Origin: Lachnospiraceae bacterium UBA3689
Lineage (GTDB): Bacteria > Bacillota > Clostridia > Lachnospirales > Lachnospiraceae
Assembly: GCA_002371465.1 (NCBI GenBank)
Contig: DFIU01000007.1
Span: 42,095 to 106,094, forward strand
DNA: 64,000 nt
Reading direction: 5' to 3'
This document shows, piece by piece, positions 62,100 through 64,000 of the stretch. Every line of letters starts with the position of its first letter. The stretch's first letter is position 1. The notes under the pieces were generated by a model. The model made no database searches. It was given only the letters and a program-made list of their open reading frames with translations, and was not told the origin of the DNA. A program made the translations under genes and the position numbers.

Positions 62100-63137
62100 T
62101 TGAACGCAAGAACGATTATGGCTAAGATCGAAAGCGGCCTTACGGGGGATCGGGACCGGGACGCCCACTACCTCTATCGGATGGTGGAACAGTACCAGGA
62201 CTCGGAATATGCCGAGGAAATCGCCAGGGGCTGTGCCGACCTGCTTCGGCAGATGATCCCTGAAGAGGGGCAGAAGACCCTGGATCTTTTGATGAAGATG
62301 GATCAGGAAGTCAATGAGGCTCTGATGGACGCCCAGAAGCAGATGTCGGTCGGTCACATGAAGGAGGCTCGTCAGATCCTCGATGCTGCGGTTAAAAAAG
62401 TGGAGTCCTACAAGCTCTACCAGGATACGACCGGGGAGGAATATAGGACCTTTGAAGAGCCGTTTGAGCAGGCCCTCTACCTCTACCGGTCCGGGACGAA
62501 GCGCCGCATTCAAAGGGCGGATGAGAGTCTGCAGCGGCTCTATTTTCTTTACGGCTACCTGCTGGCGGAACATGCGGAGATGGGCAAGGCAAGGGCTATG
62601 CTGAAAAAAGCCCAGCATTTTAACCCAGTCAGCGCCTCCATCGGTCTGCAGATCGCGGATACCTACAAGCAGGAGGGCAAGCTCAACCGCTTTGCAAAAG
62701 AGACCATGGGAGTCTTCCGCAACGCCTTTAAGGAAGAGACTATCGCTGCCTGCCTCCGCAACCTTGCCTATTTCTTTGCGGAAAAGGGGTTCTGGCAGGA
62801 ATCTTATGACTTCAACCTCCTCTCCCTCACCTTCGATGAGAACGATGAGGAGACCATGCATGAACTGGACTATGTTTCAAACTCCGCCAGGGAGGAGGGC
62901 TTGGACCTGCATCAGCCAAAGCCGGAGGATTTTGCCGGCTACGAGAAGCGCTACGGCTTTTTGACCCATGCGGATCCCGATGTGATCGGGATTGCCTGGT
63001 CGACGGGCAAGCATGATTTTGAAGAGGGAAATGCCCGGTCAGCGGCCTATTTTCTAACTATTGTCTACAGCCTGACCCACGATGAGGAGGCAAAGGCGAT
63101 GCTCGACCGGCTGGGACCTGTTAAAGACGGGCAGTGA
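62100..63137 (+). CDS. TPR-like hypothetical protein
   Basis: 345 residues, helical. Repeat-like helices (LQRLYFLYGYLLAEHAEMGKARAMLKKAQHFNPVSASIGLQIADTYKQEGKLNRFAKETM and YFFAEKGFWQESYDFNLLSLTFDENDEETM) have TPR character; no enzyme motif or signal peptide is seen. TTG start with GGGAGG nine bases upstream; an ATG at 62118 also fits. The response regulator gene follows without a terminator, so cotranscription is likely; function unknown. Confidence 0.7.
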   Translation: MNARTIMAKIESGLTGDRDRDAHYLYRMVEQYQDSEYAEEIARGCADLLRQMIPEEGQKTLDLLMKMDQEVNEALMDAQKQMSVGHMKEARQILDAAVKKVESYKLYQDTTGEEYRTFEEPFEQALYLYRSGTKRRIQRADESLQRLYFLYGYLLAEHAEMGKARAMLKKAQHFNPVSASIGLQIADTYKQEGKLNRFAKETMGVFRNAFKEETIAACLRNLAYFFAEKGFWQESYDFNLLSLTFDENDEETMHELDYVSNSAREEGLDLHQPKPEDFAGYEKRYGFLTHADPDVIGIAWSTGKHDFEEGNARSAAYFLTIVYSLTHDEEAKAMLDRLGPVKDGQ

Positions 63138-63223
63138 ACCTTTTTAATGTGTTCACAGATCGAACATACCCTTATGCTATCGTTACGCTATCAAGGTTTG
63201 ATGCCGGAAGGGAGATGCGGAAA

Positions 63224-63916
63224 ATGGATCAGCTGAAAGTGATGATTGTCGATGATGAAGCCAGGATGAGAAAACTGGTTCGCGACTTTCTGGAAAAGAA
63301 CCAGTACCAGGTGGTGGAAGCTTCCGATGGGGAAGAGGCAGTCGATAAATTTTTTGCCAATAAGGACCTGGCTCTGATCATTCTGGACGTGATGATGCCC
63401 AAGATGGATGGCTGGCAGGTCTGCCGGGAGATTCGCCAGTATTCCAAAATTCCCATCATTATGCTGACGGCGCGGGGGGATGAACGGGACGAACTGACCG
63501 GCTATAACCTGGGCGTGGACGACTACATCTCCAAGCCCTTTTCCCCCAAGATTCTGGTCGCCCGGGTCGGAGCGATCCTCCGCCGGTCGGGTGCTGCAAA
63601 GGAGGACCGGATCGAGGCGGGCGGAATCGTCATCAACCAGGCGGCTCATCAGGTGACTATCGACGGAAAATCCATCGATCTTTCCTTTAAGGAATTTGAA
63701 CTTCTGACTTATTTTGTGGAAAATAAGGGCATTGCCCTGTCGCGGGAAAAGATCTTAAACGCCGTCTGGAACTACGATTACTATGGAGATGCCCGGACGA
63801 TCGACACCCACGTCAAGAAGCTAAGAAGCAAGCTGGGGGAGAAGGGCGCTCTGATCAAGACCATCTGGGGCATGGGATACAAATTTAGTACAGATGAAGA
63901 ACCAAAAGAGGCGTAA
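63224..63916 (+). CDS. OmpR/PhoB family response regulator
   Basis: 230 residues. Receiver domain (KVMIVDDEARMRKLVRDFL; phospho-acceptor Asp in IILDVMMPKMDGWQV; Lys in SKPFSPKILVAR) and winged-helix DNA-binding domain (FKEFELLTYFVENKGIALSREKILNAVWNYDYYGDARTIDTHVKKLRSKLG). ATG 63224 chosen, GGGAG nine bases upstream; in-frame starts at 63134 and 63215 fit worse. The partner kinase should be just past the window edge. The upstream TPR-like gene may share the transcript. Confidence 0.92.
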   Translation: MDQLKVMIVDDEARMRKLVRDFLEKNQYQVVEASDGEEAVDKFFANKDLALIILDVMMPKMDGWQVCREIRQYSKIPIIMLTARGDERDELTGYNLGVDDYISKPFSPKILVARVGAILRRSGAAKEDRIEAGGIVINQAAHQVTIDGKSIDLSFKEFELLTYFVENKGIALSREKILNAVWNYDYYGDARTIDTHVKKLRSKLGEKGALIKTIWGMGYKFSTDEEPKEA

Positions 63917-64000
63917 AGATCGTATGGATGGCATGCGTGTTTAAAACTCAACTGCAAACTGAAATTCTATCTCTAAGCCTGAATTATTCACGAAGCATGG

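Noticed and set aside
61798..62109. A 103-codon - strand frame before the TPR-like gene
   Set aside because: No ribosome site and no protein-like composition or family match.
58923..64000. A mobile element integrated at the ssrA 3' end
   Set aside because: ssrA is a common integration site, but no second copy of its 3' end (GCGGGTTCGATTCCCGC) and no integrase are seen downstream in the window.
1..64000. CRISPR arrays, tRNA or rRNA genes
   Set aside because: No regularly spaced short repeats, cloverleaf tRNA or rRNA sequence was recognised by eye apart from the tmRNA.

Overview
The window looks like a chromosomal housekeeping segment from a moderately GC-rich member of the Clostridia, most probably a Lachnospiraceae-type Firmicute. 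This rests on gene order (rimP-nusA-ylxR-ylxQ-infB-rbfA-nrnA-truB-ribF-rpsO-pnp; nusB-xseA-xseB-tlyA-nadK-argR-recN; recA-recX-rny; gap-pgk-tpiA-gpmI-secG-rnr-smpB), strong GGAGG ribosome binding sites, a Gram-positive LexA box at recA, a split transketolase and a sortase-type surface protein. The species cannot be named from sequence alone. Nearly all genes are on the + strand. The - strand genes are a DUF1292 protein, a nitronate monooxygenase, a TetR regulator and an alcohol dehydrogenase.

Layout. 1-2622: end of a gyrB/parE-type gene and its subunit A partner. 2676-14282: translation and RNA-metabolism operon (rimP to ribF), then rpsO, pnp and dut. 14369-23877: DUF1292 gene (-), then a tightly packed run of a GH13-like protein, a DUF5662 protein, ftsW, acpP, a sirtuin-like protein, gltX, an Sfp-type transferase, prfC and an SseB-like protein. 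23918-27963: split transketolase, nitronate monooxygenase (-) and an Asp23 protein. 28123-37282: nusB through recN, then glgA and the SOS-controlled recA-recX pair. 37429-43860: rny, a XerD-type recombinase, an Rrf2 regulator with a cysteine desulfurase and mnmA, and a PHP phosphatase. 43969-51819: gap, pgk, tpiA, gpmI, secG, rnr, smpB. 51820-58500: an accessory block with a recombinase remnant, a TetR regulator divergent from a 1564-residue Cna_B adhesin, and a gene-poor stretch. 58580-58922: ssrA tmRNA. 59040-63916: TetR regulator, ferritin-like protein, iron-dependent alcohol dehydrogenase (-), TPR-like protein and an OmpR-type response regulator whose likely kinase lies outside.

How it fits together. 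Most of the window is translation initiation and ribosome maturation, RNA turnover (pnp, rny, rnr), trans-translation (smpB, ssrA), recombination and repair (recN, recA, recX, xseAB) and lower glycolysis. Lineage traits visible from order alone are absence of ispA-dxs between xseB and tlyA, of spoIVB-spo0A after recN, and of spoVS after rny, which suggests sporulation genes are missing or moved.

Most unusual features: three enzyme-family proteins whose catalytic or ligand residues are replaced (a GH13 protein lacking the whole catalytic triad, translationally linked to ftsW; a sirtuin-like protein lacking the NAD/catalytic motif; a bacterioferritin-like protein lacking most diiron ligands); an interleaved set of inverted repeats between a TetR gene and a large phase-variation-like adhesin; and a 6.7-kb insertion that separates smpB from ssrA.
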